Below, in pieces: positions 33,380 through 41,846 of a stretch of DNA of 42,924 nt; position 1 is the first letter of the stretch; the number at the start of each line of letters is the position of its first letter. The position numbers and the translations under genes were made by a program. A model generated the notes under the pieces. That model did no database searches, was not told the origin of the DNA, and saw only the letters and a list, made by a program, of their open reading frames with translations. Origin of the DNA: an uncultured Eubacterium sp. (lineage in GTDB: Bacteria > Bacillota > Clostridia > Peptostreptococcales > Anaerovoracaceae); the NCBI GenBank assembly GCA_937894585.1, contig CALBGO010000108.1:1-42924 (forward strand), in the 5' to 3' direction.

Positions 33380-34474
33380 ATGCAGCACGAAATTACACAT
33401 GCCGCACCTTTATTGGATGAATACGGACATCTCAAAGAGGCAGGCTACGCTAAAACCTTGCTTCCCATTTACGACCGTTCTGCAATTAAAGCGCCCGGCT
33501 GGCGCATTAAAGAGTGGGATTACTATTATATAGGCAATGACCGTTACGGAGTCGCTCTTACCATTGCGGACAACTCCTATATGGGTCTGGACAGCATTTC
33601 TCTCCTGGATTTTCAGACGCCCCGGCAGCATACCGCAAGTCCTATGTCCTTTTTTACAGGAGGAAAAGTAGGTTTTCCTTCAACATCGTCAAAAGGCGAT
33701 GTATTTCACAGTGGAAAAAATCACGCACTTTATTTCAGAAACGACGGGAAAAACCGAACGCTTGAGTTCTCTATGAAGAATTTTTATAAAGGAAAATCCA
33801 TCGAAGGATCTATTGAACTTACAGATCCCCACGGCGAATCTATGGTAATTGCCACTCCATTTTCAGAAAAACCCGATCACTTCTATTTCAATCAGAAAAT
33901 CAACTGTATGCCGGCAAAGGGAAGTGTTTTCTTCGACGGCGTAGAATACCGGTTTGAACCGGAAGATTCCTTCGGTGTACTGGACTGGGGCCGCGGTGTC
34001 TGGACTTATAAGAACACTTGGTACTGGGGCAGTGCTTCCGGCCTTGCAGACAATATTCCGTTCGGGTTCAATATCGGTTACGGTTTCGGAGACACCTCCG
34101 CCGCATCGGAAAATATGCTGTTTTACAATCACAAGGCACACAAACTTACAGATGTGACCTTCCATATTCCGATGAAACCGAAAAAATATAAAACCAAAGG
34201 CGGCTGCTGCAGCCAATCCGGCATAACAGTCAACACCGCCGATATGATTGAAGATTATTTGGCTCCATGGAAATTTACCTCTTCAGACGGACGATTTGAA
34301 ATGGATTTTGAACCGATTATCGACCGCCACGCCGATTCCAATGTCGGACTGATTCGCTCCAACCAGCATCAGGTATTCGGCAGATTCAGCGGCATCGCAG
34401 TATTGGATGACGGCACTGAAATCAGAATCAGAGATTTCATGGGATTTGCAGAAAAAGTATATAACAAGTGGTAA
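33380..34474 (+). CDS. DUF2804 domain-containing protein
   Basis: The 364-residue protein matches the DUF2804 family over its length, with the conserved FGVLDWGRGVWTYKNTWYWG (about 199-218), GFNIGYGFGD and a final FGRFSGIAVLDDGTEI. It is beta-rich and lacks a signal peptide, so it is probably cytoplasmic. Members are thought to be lipocalin-like barrels, but no activity is known to me. It starts at ATG 33380 behind AAAGGAGGAAT. It is a single gene, 282 bp before the catabolic island; I see no shared motif linking it to the island. Confidence 0.82.
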   Translation: MQHEITHAAPLLDEYGHLKEAGYAKTLLPIYDRSAIKAPGWRIKEWDYYYIGNDRYGVALTIADNSYMGLDSISLLDFQTPRQHTASPMSFFTGGKVGFPSTSSKGDVFHSGKNHALYFRNDGKNRTLEFSMKNFYKGKSIEGSIELTDPHGESMVIATPFSEKPDHFYFNQKINCMPAKGSVFFDGVEYRFEPEDSFGVLDWGRGVWTYKNTWYWGSASGLADNIPFGFNIGYGFGDTSAASENMLFYNHKAHKLTDVTFHIPMKPKKYKTKGGCCSQSGITVNTADMIEDYLAPWKFTSSDGRFEMDFEPIIDRHADSNVGLIRSNQHQVFGRFSGIAVLDDGTEIRIRDFMGFAEKVYNKW

Positions 34475-34654
34475 ACACAATTAAAAAATTACAAACTTAA
34501 AAATTTATATATCCACAGAGATTTACAGTAATAAACAACTGAATAAAAACTACGATTCCGATACTCATTTTAAGATCGTATCATACCGTGACTTTTTTTC
34601 CTATTATTCGCGAAACTAAAAAAGCCGATTTAATCCTTGTCACATCATACAAAT

Positions 34655-34664
34655 GTTGAAATAT
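34655..34664 (+). promoter_or_regulatory. Shared island motif, DUF917 promoter copy
   Basis: GTTGAAATAT lies 24 bp upstream of the -35 box, a position that suits an activator. The same ten bases occur in front of the DUF1177 and OPT genes. Confidence 0.45.
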
Positions 34665-34688
34665 ACAGTATCTTTCGTCTTTATTCAA

Positions 34689-34717
34689 TTGACAGGACTA
34701 TCTAAAAGATTTATAAT
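34689..34717 (+). promoter_or_regulatory. Consensus sigma-A promoter of the DUF917 gene
   Basis: TTGACA (34689-34694) and TATAAT (34712-34717) are separated by exactly 17 bp. Transcription should begin near 34724, giving a leader of about 33 nt that contains GGAGGTG before ATG 34757. Confidence 0.8.
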
Positions 34718-34756
34718 GGCATTACGATTCCGATACCTTAATTATGGAGGTGTCAA

Positions 34757-35848
34757 ATGAAAATCACAATGAACGAAATCAGCAAACTTTCTTTAGGAAG
34801 CCAGATTCTGGGCTGTGGCGGAGGCGGCGATTTTAACGAAGGCTTATCTACCGCCATAGAGGCAATCGGCAAAGGCGAGGTAGAGCTGATCACTATGGAA
34901 GAACTGAAGGCGCGCGGCGAAGACGGCATTGTTGTCACAATCTCCGGCGTCGGCTCTCCCGCTTCCGAGGAAGCTTATTATTCTACAGATGTATATCCTG
35001 TCATCGTAGACTCTCTCCGAGAAAAAGTAGAACAAAAAATCATCGGTTTTATTGCCTGCGAAATAGGCGCATCTTCTACCTTTGAGCCTTTTATTCCGGC
35101 GGCACTTCTCGGTGTTCCTGTTATCGACGCACCCTGCGACGGCAGAGCTCATCCTTTAGGCGTTATGGGCGCTTTAGGTCTTGAAAAGACAGGCGAAACT
35201 GTATGGCAGGCTGCTGCCGGCGGGAAGAAAGAAAATCATAAATATTTAGAACTGGTCGTAAGCGGCAGTGTAGAATCTGCCTCTAATCTGGTGAGAAACG
35301 CCGCTTCAGAAGCCGGCGGTGCAGTAGCAGTTGCAAGAAACCCTGTCACTTCCGCATGGCTTGATGATGCCGGCGCAAAAGGTGCATATAAACAGGCGAT
35401 GGAGCTGGGCGAACTTTGGGAACATGATGGTACGCCGTCAGAAAAAGCAAAAAAACTTGCCGATGCACTTTGCGGAAAAGTCCTCTGCAGCGGAAAAGTC
35501 AGCGATTTTGAATTAAAAACAGATAATGCGCTGGATCGGGGATCTTTCAATATCAACAGCAATGGAGAAACCTGCACACTGCACTTCTTCAACGAATATA
35601 TGACGCTAGATATAAACGGTAACAGAAGACATACCTTCCCTGATGTTATCATTACTATAGATGCGGACAAAGGAACAATTCTGACAACTGCAGATATCAG
35701 AGACGATCTCAATATCATCGTCATCGCATCCAGCTATAAAAATGTAACAATTGGCAAAGGACTTCGTTACAGAGCTTCTTATGAAAAAATACAGAACATA
35801 ATTGGCGTTAATATGACCGACTATGTAGAAGACATTCTTCTTGACTAA
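34757..35848 (+). CDS. DUF917 family protein (S-methyl thiohydantoin desulfurase-like)
   Basis: The 363-residue protein matches DUF917 (PF06032): the N-terminal LGCGGGGDF (about 18-26), VVTISGVGSPASEEAYYS, EIGASSTFEPFIPAALLGVPVIDAP, and DIRDDLNIIVIASSYKN near the end. As I recall, this Pfam family is now named after an S-methyl-thiohydantoin desulfurase; many members adjoin hydantoinase genes, so a role on a cyclic amide is plausible but not shown. It is cytoplasmic. It has its own consensus promoter and starts at ATG 34757 behind GGAGGTG. It converges with the DUF1177-aroM-M29 operon at a shared terminator. Confidence 0.85.
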   Translation: MKITMNEISKLSLGSQILGCGGGGDFNEGLSTAIEAIGKGEVELITMEELKARGEDGIVVTISGVGSPASEEAYYSTDVYPVIVDSLREKVEQKIIGFIACEIGASSTFEPFIPAALLGVPVIDAPCDGRAHPLGVMGALGLEKTGETVWQAAAGGKKENHKYLELVVSGSVESASNLVRNAASEAGGAVAVARNPVTSAWLDDAGAKGAYKQAMELGELWEHDGTPSEKAKKLADALCGKVLCSGKVSDFELKTDNALDRGSFNINSNGETCTLHFFNEYMTLDINGNRRHTFPDVIITIDADKGTILTTADIRDDLNIIVIASSYKNVTIGKGLRYRASYEKIQNIIGVNMTDYVEDILLD

Positions 35849-35870
35849 GCTGTTGGCAAATAACCATAAA

Positions 35871-35915
35871 AATAAAGCCGGGAGATCCAAAAATGATATT
35901 CCCGGCATTTATTAT
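35871..35915. terminator. Bidirectional terminator between DUF917 and the M29-like gene
   Basis: GCCGGGA (35877-35883) pairs with TCCCGGC (35900-35906), flanked by AATAAA and ATTTATT. Both converging genes end within 40 bp of it. Confidence 0.8.
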
Positions 35916-35940
35916 TTCTTAAATTTTAAATGACCCATCC

Positions 35941-36885
35941 TCAGTCTGTAAACTCTCCATCTTGAATCACGAGCCGATCATCTATATACAATGTCGGTTT
36001 CAGGATAATACCATCCATATGACAATCCGCTTTATTGATACCTCCGAAGGATGTATTGGTGCCGAATGCAATATGCACCGTACCATAGACTTTTTCATCT
36101 TCCAGTGTATTTCCACAAAGAAGCGCCTTTTCATTAGTGCCAATGCCAAGCTCTGCCACCACACCGTTTTCCGGTTTTTCAAACAAAATACCCAGTTCTT
36201 CTGCACCTGCTCCTTTCAGGGATTTCAGCTGTCCATTTTCCACAGCAACATACAGTGGTTCTGTCAGAGTACCGATACCAACCATCGACCCATCAATTAT
36301 CATTTCTCCATTTACACCGTTTTCCAAAGGCGCAATATAAGCTTCCCCTGAAGGAAGATTTCCAGCTTCTCCCGGATTCTTATAAACACCTGTACTCGGA
36401 ACGCCTTTACGGCCTGTCAGATCAAATGTCATAACACAGCCGTCTTTCTCAATCCTTGCGTTTTTTGCACAGGTCAGCATTTCCGTCAGCTCTTTCGTGC
36501 GTCTTTCCACTTCGGTAAAATCTGCTGTAATTGCTCCCTGTGTAAACATTTCTTTGGTAATGCCCGGCATGGTGCCGATTCTTGCTCCTCTTTCCGCCGC
36601 CTTTATTTTTGCATTGGTATGAGTCAGAGATTCTTCCGTAGGACAAACAATCACATCCGCATGCAGCATAGCTTCTGCAACAGCCGCCGGCGGCTCTTCG
36701 CCGGATACGGAACGAGCCCGCATAGACATCAGTAAAGACTCACATCCCATCTCAAGTCCTGCTTTATATAGGGCGCATCCGATCTCTTCTTTCAGAGTAT
36801 CGGTAATGACTAAAAGAGTCTCGTCCTGCTTCAGTCCCATGCAATCTTTCAAAATGTTTTTAGATATTTCGATTAACTTTTCCAT
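35941..36885 (-). CDS. M29-like aminopeptidase family protein
   Basis: The 314-residue protein resembles the C-terminal catalytic part of M29 aminopeptidases (AmpS/aminopeptidase T) and the related ring-opening dioxygenase NicX. Metal-site segments are VVAELGIGTNEKA (about 253-265), GTVHIAFGTNTSFGG and DCHMDGIILKPTLYIDD near the end. At 314 residues it is shorter than the roughly 400-residue peptidases. It could cleave a short peptide or open a ring; sequence alone does not decide. Start ATG 36885 lies behind TAGGAGAGG, 8 bp after aroM. It is the last gene of the DUF1177-aroM-M29 operon. Confidence 0.78.
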   Translation of the reverse strand: MEKLIEISKNILKDCMGLKQDETLLVITDTLKEEIGCALYKAGLEMGCESLLMSMRARSVSGEEPPAAVAEAMLHADVIVCPTEESLTHTNAKIKAAERGARIGTMPGITKEMFTQGAITADFTEVERRTKELTEMLTCAKNARIEKDGCVMTFDLTGRKGVPSTGVYKNPGEAGNLPSGEAYIAPLENGVNGEMIIDGSMVGIGTLTEPLYVAVENGQLKSLKGAGAEELGILFEKPENGVVAELGIGTNEKALLCGNTLEDEKVYGTVHIAFGTNTSFGGINKADCHMDGIILKPTLYIDDRLVIQDGEFTD

Positions 36886-36893
36886 GGCCTCTC

Positions 36894-37568
36894 CTATATG
36901 ATAATTTCTTTTAATATTTCTGTAGCTAGGGTTCTCGGAAGTATTACCTTTTTCCCCGTTACTTCCGCAGCGATCTTTTTCATTTCTGCAGAATATCCCA
37001 TGCAGTCCATCACAATATAGCCTGCGTCAGAAAAATCTGCATCAGCAATTTTTTCTTTAAACTCTTCCGGACTGTTGGTATATGGGGACAGATGTACTGC
37101 CTTTACGCTAAGGCCATCTCGGCTCCACTGTTTTTCGGCCTCTTCAATCTGTTCAGCATCCGGTACCAAAACATTTAGCTTACCGTCCGTGCAAACTGCC
37201 TGAACCACTGCATACATCAGCTTATTGGGGTATATAACGGGAACCCTGGAAGAAAAGGCATTGCCAAAATCGCCGGTACATAAAAACATAATACCTTCCG
37301 CACCTTTATCTTCCAGATTTGTGATACACTCCTGAAGTCTTCCTAAGATTTTTTCTTCCGCCATCTCTACTGAAGCGCCGCTCTGCAAAGCCGATACCAG
37401 AACAGTATCCCCTTCATCCGGTGCAAGTTCTTTAATCTGTTCCATCGAAAGATTATTAAGCGCACCCGCCTGCAAAATTTCCAGCTGATCCGAAAGAAGC
37501 GGCTCAATGTCCTTCATTATATCTTTTCTCGGCGCTTCTCCAATTGTGATAAAGCCGATTTTTTTCAT
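36894..37568 (-). CDS. AroM family protein
   Basis: The 224-residue protein matches AroM, with the N-terminal KKIGFITIGEAPRKDIMKDI and the C-terminal DAGYIVMDCMGYSAEMKK. Its layout (GIMFLCTGDF in the middle, a late DCMGY) resembles Asp/Glu-racemase-like folds with two cysteine positions, here C112 near LCTGDF and C194 in MDCMGY. E. coli AroM is co-regulated with aroL, but its activity is unknown. Here it has no shikimate genes near it. Its ATG overlaps the DUF1177 stop (ATGA, 37568-37565), so the pair is translationally coupled. Confidence 0.85.
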   Translation of the reverse strand: MKKIGFITIGEAPRKDIMKDIEPLLSDQLEILQAGALNNLSMEQIKELAPDEGDTVLVSALQSGASVEMAEEKILGRLQECITNLEDKGAEGIMFLCTGDFGNAFSSRVPVIYPNKLMYAVVQAVCTDGKLNVLVPDAEQIEEAEKQWSRDGLSVKAVHLSPYTNSPEEFKEKIADADFSDAGYIVMDCMGYSAEMKKIAAEVTGKKVILPRTLATEILKEIII

Positions 37569-38506
37569 GATTCCGCTCCCATTGTCTGTAGGTGGTTCAT
37601 CTTTCCATATAATTTTACCAAGTGATCAAATTCCTTTTCATCATAAAAACTGCACTGCCCTCTGCCGTAAGCTTTCGCAGCTTCCAGTACAAAGCGCACT
37701 GTCATTTCCACATCTGTACCGTGAGTAGCACCGGTACCGCAGCCCGGAACAGGCACCTCTGTAGTAATAGCTACACCTACTACAGGGGCATTTGTCGCAA
37801 CTGCCGGCTGTAAAACACTGTTCAGATGGTACAGATCATTGCCGTAAGGCGTAATATCCTGTGTCGCTAACGGGAATACATGCGGCAGTCTGCCGGTTGT
37901 CATTTCCATCAGGTCCAGCAGATCATCACTGGTCTTTAAAATATATCCTTCTTTTACAGTTGGAGAAATTGCAAATCCCATCGTATTAATGACGCGGTTT
38001 CCTTTCGTCGTATCCACTGTTAATATTGCATCCATCTCCTCACAGACTTCAGCATCATTGCACTGTTTCATACTGATTGGAGAATCCATAAAATCTACCG
38101 GTTCATGAGGTTCTGTCGGCGCATCCGCGCAAATATGCGTTACTGCAATCACATCACCCTCCAGTGTGTCTCCTTTATTCTGCATATCCAGAAGCTTTGC
38201 AGCTGCCGTCAGAACAGTCAGTGCGCCGTCGCCGTCAGAAACAAACCCAATCCGTTCTGGGCGAGCGCCCAGTCCTCCCAGTCTTCCAATCAATCCTAAA
38301 GTCGGTGCATCTCCACCTTTGATTTTTCCCCGGCTTCCCGGAATTGTGATTTTAATTAAATCGGTTTTTCCCTTATCACCGTAAATCGGTTTTACTTCTA
38401 TCTGTGCATCCTTTTGTATTGTTTTCAAATATCCGCAAACCCGTTCTCCGCTTGCCGCAATATCATCTAACAAATCATAGATCTCTAACATCTGCTTAAA
38501 AACCAT
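37565..38506 (-). CDS. DUF1177 family protein
   Basis: The 313-residue protein matches DUF1177, for example in PTLGLIGRLGGLGARPERIGFVSDGDGA, VIAVTHICADAPTEPHEPV, GNRVINTMGFAISPTVKEGYIL and VPVPGCGTGATHGTDVEMTVR. Conserved D, H and E residues (SDGDGA, CADAPTEPHEP, the DVEM near the end) give it the look of a metallohydrolase, possibly of the M20/M42 peptidase kind, but I cannot confirm that. I use ATG 38506, because TTGGAGG lies 6 bp before it; the frame also contains an upstream TTG at 38527. It heads the operon DUF1177-aroM-M29. The function is unpublished to my knowledge. Confidence 0.82.
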   Translation of the reverse strand: MVFKQMLEIYDLLDDIAASGERVCGYLKTIQKDAQIEVKPIYGDKGKTDLIKITIPGSRGKIKGGDAPTLGLIGRLGGLGARPERIGFVSDGDGALTVLTAAAKLLDMQNKGDTLEGDVIAVTHICADAPTEPHEPVDFMDSPISMKQCNDAEVCEEMDAILTVDTTKGNRVINTMGFAISPTVKEGYILKTSDDLLDLMEMTTGRLPHVFPLATQDITPYGNDLYHLNSVLQPAVATNAPVVGVAITTEVPVPGCGTGATHGTDVEMTVRFVLEAAKAYGRGQCSFYDEKEFDHLVKLYGKMNHLQTMGAES

Positions 38507-38534
38507 ATCGTCCTCCAAAATTATCAATCAATAG

Positions 38535-38551
38535 TAGTTGAAATATTAATG
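38535..38551. promoter_or_regulatory. Shared island motif, DUF1177 promoter copy
   Basis: TAGTTGAAATATTAATG, nearly palindromic around AATATT, lies 29-45 bp upstream of the DUF1177 ATG. Its exact reverse complement stands in front of the OPT gene (41686-41702), and the core GTTGAAATAT is also before DUF917. Confidence 0.55.
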
Positions 38552-38590
38552 CGATGTGTCTCTGCTTGCTGGTCTTTGCTCCTTTCTGTG

Positions 38591-38605
38591 TTGTGTAATA
38601 CCAGT
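38591..38605. promoter_or_regulatory. Second shared motif, DUF1177-pucR gap
   Basis: TTGTGTAATACCAGT resembles TTGTGTAATACCGGT at 41808-41822, directly before the racemase-like gene (14 of 15 bases equal). It lies in the gap between the divergent DUF1177 operon and the PucR-type gene. A second inverted pair, GTATCCGCAT (about 38679) and ATACGGATAC (about 38730), flanks the PucR promoter. Confidence 0.4.
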
Positions 38606-38755
38606 TTTTATTATCTTAGCAAAGCCGGCTTTTTATCACCATTGTAATAGCATATAGTAAAATCTGCTTTTTTCTGTATCCGCATACAAAGATATTGTTT
38701 TTTTGTCATATATAGTATACAATTTTAATACGGATACATAAAAGGAGAAAATGAT

Positions 38756-39931
38756 ATGAGAAATATTACTGTGTTAGATATCTTAAATCTTCCCATTATG
38801 GCAAATGCCTCTTTAAAGGCCGGCCATAACGGTTTGAAAAATATCGTTTCTTATGTAAATGTCTTAGACAACTACTATGATTCCGAAAAACCGGAAGAAA
38901 CACCGATTAACTACGGAGAAAATTTCTATCTTACCTCCATGTATTTCGGAATTGACAATGAAGAATATATCCTTACAGTTATGCAACACTTTGTAGATAT
39001 GAATGTGTCTGCAGTATGTATTATTGATAATTATATGACTGAGCTTCCCAGTGCTGCTTACGATATTGCAAATGAAAATAGAATTCCTGTTATATTTATC
39101 AACAGCGATATTCCTTATGCCCTCATTATTTCCAGCATTATGAGTCTAAAATTATCTTATCAAGACTCTGAATTAAAAGAAAATACACTTTATGAATTAA
39201 CCAGCCCCGGCTGTCCTCAGTCCAGAAAAGAAGTGCTGATTCATCAGCTCAATACAACTCTGCTCGGAGAAGTTATAAGCTTCTACTGCCAAGATATGCA
39301 GAAGAAAGATACCCCTGATCTGATTTCCAGCAGAATTTATTTTTTAGATAAAGTCCGCAACACTAAAGCAGCTTTTGCCTGCTGCTATAAGGACGGTATC
39401 ATTTTGGTCAAATCTTTTTCGTCTTTAAAAAAAGGTGGAATTGACACCATTTGCAAAGAAATTGCTTCCGATATCCGCTCAGCTTTTCCGAAGGCAGCCA
39501 TCGGAATCAGCAACCCTCTTCCTCTCCTTCAGCTTGGAGAATCCGTTACACAAAGCTATGCCGCTGCTATGTCCGGAATCCAAAATACAAATGGAATCAC
39601 TTATTTTAAGGATATCGGAATTTCTCAGTTTCTATTAAAAATCATATCCCGTCCGGAGTTAGAAGAATATTATGATAGCCTTATTACTCCTATTTTAAAG
39701 TACGATAAAAAATACAATTCTAACCTCCTCGAAACATTAAAAATTTATGTGGAATGTAATCTGGACCATATAAAAACCGGCGAGCTTCTCCATATTCACA
39801 AAAATACGGTCCGTTACCGCTTAAGTAAGATTAAAGAACTCATCCCCTATGGAATGAGTCCTTTAGATTTTAATTTTTCACTTTATATGATATACAGAAT
39901 TTTGAAAATCAAGTCTATCTTAGAGGCTTAA
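38756..39931 (+). CDS. PucR-family transcriptional regulator
   Basis: The 391-residue regulator has an N-terminal PucR-type sensory domain (about 5-125, ITVLDILNLPIMANASLKAG), a middle GGDEF-like/unknown section, and a C-terminal PucR helix-turn-helix (about 330-385, LETLKIYVECNLDHIKTGEL then HKNTVRYRLSKI). Such proteins control purine, amino acid or drug-like ring catabolism in response to the substrate. The gene sits in the middle of the island and is divergent from the DUF1177 operon, so it is the natural candidate regulator of all units. Start ATG 38756 lies behind AAAGGAG. Its stop shares TTAA with the stop of the converging OPT gene. Confidence 0.88.
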   Translation: MRNITVLDILNLPIMANASLKAGHNGLKNIVSYVNVLDNYYDSEKPEETPINYGENFYLTSMYFGIDNEEYILTVMQHFVDMNVSAVCIIDNYMTELPSAAYDIANENRIPVIFINSDIPYALIISSIMSLKLSYQDSELKENTLYELTSPGCPQSRKEVLIHQLNTTLLGEVISFYCQDMQKKDTPDLISSRIYFLDKVRNTKAAFACCYKDGIILVKSFSSLKKGGIDTICKEIASDIRSAFPKAAIGISNPLPLLQLGESVTQSYAAAMSGIQNTNGITYFKDIGISQFLLKIISRPELEEYYDSLITPILKYDKKYNSNLLETLKIYVECNLDHIKTGELLHIHKNTVRYRLSKIKELIPYGMSPLDFNFSLYMIYRILKIKSILEA

Positions 39932-41631
39932 TTGGATTTAAACAATCCCAGCATAGAATTCAGGAAGTCACGCAGAGCACAGCCTACCAGTGCGCCGGCA
40001 CCTAAAATTGCAAGAATTCCATCATTTTCCGGATTGCGTTTTACAACAATTGCACGAATAATAATCGCAACAATCAGGGTTACACCTGCTTCTGTCCAGC
40101 CTACCAGATATCCTGTCGCAAAGAGAATACCTGCCTGGTGATTTCCGAAGATAATCTGAACCAACGCCCCCGGAATTGCCCAAATAGCCAGCCATTTCAT
40201 AACTTCCATTGTGGAACCTGCTTCAATTGTAGACTTATAGGTAAAGTTAATCGGCGCAAACATTCCCTGATCAAAGTAGCTCTTTGCAAAGATCGCAACC
40301 ATGATAAAAGCAACGCCAAATCCAAGTAATTCAGCAAAATACTGCTGCTTTCTTCCGGCCTTTTCAAGCTCAGGATCAACACCTTTTCCTCTCAGAAGCC
40401 AGCCGGCTTTCAGGTCGTTACCCATATCAGAAAAGGCCGGACCTGTGGAAGCAGTAAAACCTGCAAGGATTGCCAGCGGCAGAGTCGGAAATCCCAGCAT
40501 CATACCAATAATTAAAAACAGTAAAGCGGTTGCAAAGCCCGGAAACCATCCGGAATGCATTGCAGATACACCTACAATCAACTCAGAAACCAATGCAGCA
40601 ATTGCCGCAAAAACAACCCATCCTATCAGCATGCCTATGCTCATTTCATAATACAAGCCGGTAGAAACAGCAAGACCAACTGCAATAATTAAATATGCTA
40701 CAAAACCTTTTCCAAGAGCACTCTTCATGTCACTTAAACTTGTGCCGAATTTTGCAGCTGCTGAAGAATTGTTTTCGTCCTTTTTAAATAAAATCTTTGC
40801 ACACTGCACTAAAGAAATAATACCTGCGCCAATCATTGCGCCATGTCCCAGATAATTGAGGGAAACACTATCGGCAAAAGAAAAGTCCGATCCGAAAATA
40901 TCAGTTACAAAGCTCGCAGTATGTCCGCCGAAAGTTACGGTAAACTGATTTGTTTCTAAAATACCTCTGAGTAAAGCGCCTACGCCAAAAGCCCCCATAG
41001 CCACCAGACTTCCTACCCATGCTACGCCAAACAGATCCATAGGGATTCCCAGCATTGCGCCGCCCCAACCGGCAACCGCACCGATTAACAGAAGCACTGC
41101 TCTCTTGCCTTTGTCTACCATTGCCCATAAAGATTCTGCTACTGCAATCCCCGGAGGCCATGCTCCGTCTTCAGGGAACATCGGAGAACCGAAGGATTTG
41201 TAAAGAATTGTTGCATCGACAATCGTTGCTAACGTTGCACCAATCAGCATCGGCATCATCAGCTCAGGATATCCCATAACCACCGGAATACCCATAGTCA
41301 GCAGCATACAGTTTGCAGATGCAAAGGTTGCACCGGAAGTTGCGATCTGTACTAAGTTTTGTCTGTGAATGTTTTTAAAACTTTTCAGCCATCTCAACGG
41401 AAGCTGTGCGATCAATACAGCAAAAATAGCGCCAACGATAGATGTATCAGGTGTTGTCCCGGTATGTACCTGCACCTGCAGTCCGACGATACACCCTAAA
41501 ATAGATACAAGAATACACACGATTAATACAACGGGTTCTTTCACCTTAGGCATCTGGTCCGCTGTTATCCTGTGTCTTTCAAACTGACTCTGCTCTTTCT
41601 GCAAAGCCGTATTCTCTTTTTTGTTTGTCAT
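39928..41631 (-). CDS. OPT-family (oligopeptide/YSL-type) transporter
   Basis: The 567-residue membrane protein has about 14-16 helices and carries OPT signatures: MFPEDGAWPPGIAVAESL (about 151-168), the LGFPTLPLAILAGFTASTGPAFSDMGNDLKAGW section, and IIFGNHQAGILFATGYLVGW near the C-terminus. OPT carriers bring small peptides or metal chelates into the cell with protons; the bacterial members mostly lack defined substrates. A soluble N-terminus of about 30 residues precedes helix 1. The start is ATG 41631 behind GAAGGAGAA. It is a single-gene unit in the island with a recognisable promoter and the shared motif at its start site. It is the presumed importer for the island's substrate. Confidence 0.9.
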   Translation of the reverse strand: MTNKKENTALQKEQSQFERHRITADQMPKVKEPVVLIVCILVSILGCIVGLQVQVHTGTTPDTSIVGAIFAVLIAQLPLRWLKSFKNIHRQNLVQIATSGATFASANCMLLTMGIPVVMGYPELMMPMLIGATLATIVDATILYKSFGSPMFPEDGAWPPGIAVAESLWAMVDKGKRAVLLLIGAVAGWGGAMLGIPMDLFGVAWVGSLVAMGAFGVGALLRGILETNQFTVTFGGHTASFVTDIFGSDFSFADSVSLNYLGHGAMIGAGIISLVQCAKILFKKDENNSSAAAKFGTSLSDMKSALGKGFVAYLIIAVGLAVSTGLYYEMSIGMLIGWVVFAAIAALVSELIVGVSAMHSGWFPGFATALLFLIIGMMLGFPTLPLAILAGFTASTGPAFSDMGNDLKAGWLLRGKGVDPELEKAGRKQQYFAELLGFGVAFIMVAIFAKSYFDQGMFAPINFTYKSTIEAGSTMEVMKWLAIWAIPGALVQIIFGNHQAGILFATGYLVGWTEAGVTLIVAIIIRAIVVKRNPENDGILAILGAGALVGCALRDFLNSMLGLFKSN

Positions 41632-41685
41632 AACTGTTCTCCTTCATTATTTTGCAAAAACCAAAACAACTTGAGAACACTATAA

Positions 41686-41702
41686 CATTAATATTTCAAC
41701 TA
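41686..41702. promoter_or_regulatory. Shared island motif, OPT promoter copy
   Basis: CATTAATATTTCAACTA is the exact reverse complement of the 17 bases at 38535-38551. It lies just downstream of the OPT -10 box, over the expected transcription start, a position that suits a repressor. Confidence 0.55.
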
Positions 41703-41707
41703 TTCGA

Positions 41708-41737
41708 ATAATACCATAGAACACTTTCCCTCGTCAA
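41708..41737 (-). promoter_or_regulatory. Promoter of the OPT transporter gene
   Basis: On the minus strand TTGACG (41737-41732) and TATTAT (41713-41708) are 18 bp apart. The leader from about 41701 to ATG 41631 is about 70 nt. Confidence 0.65.
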
Positions 41738-41807
41738 CTGTTTTTTAATTATTTTCAATTTTCAATTCTTCTTATTGACTTTAATGACTCGCTTCCTTAT
41801 ACTGATA

Positions 41808-41822
41808 TTGTGTAATACCGGT
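41808..41822. promoter_or_regulatory. Second shared motif, racemase leader copy
   Basis: TTGTGTAATACCGGT lies 24-38 bp upstream of the racemase-like ATG and repeats 14 of 15 bases of 38591-38605. Its TACCGGTA core is palindromic. Confidence 0.4.
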
Positions 41823-41846
41823 ACTTTATGATGGAGGTATCAATTA

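Larger units (their letters stand above)
34551..34736. repeat. 14-bp direct repeat in front of the DUF917 gene
   Basis: TACGATTCCGATAC occurs at 34551-34564 and again, identically, at 34723-34736. The second copy begins at about the expected transcription start, the first lies about 125 bp upstream of the -35 box. Paired sites like this can support looping by one regulator. Confidence 0.55.
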
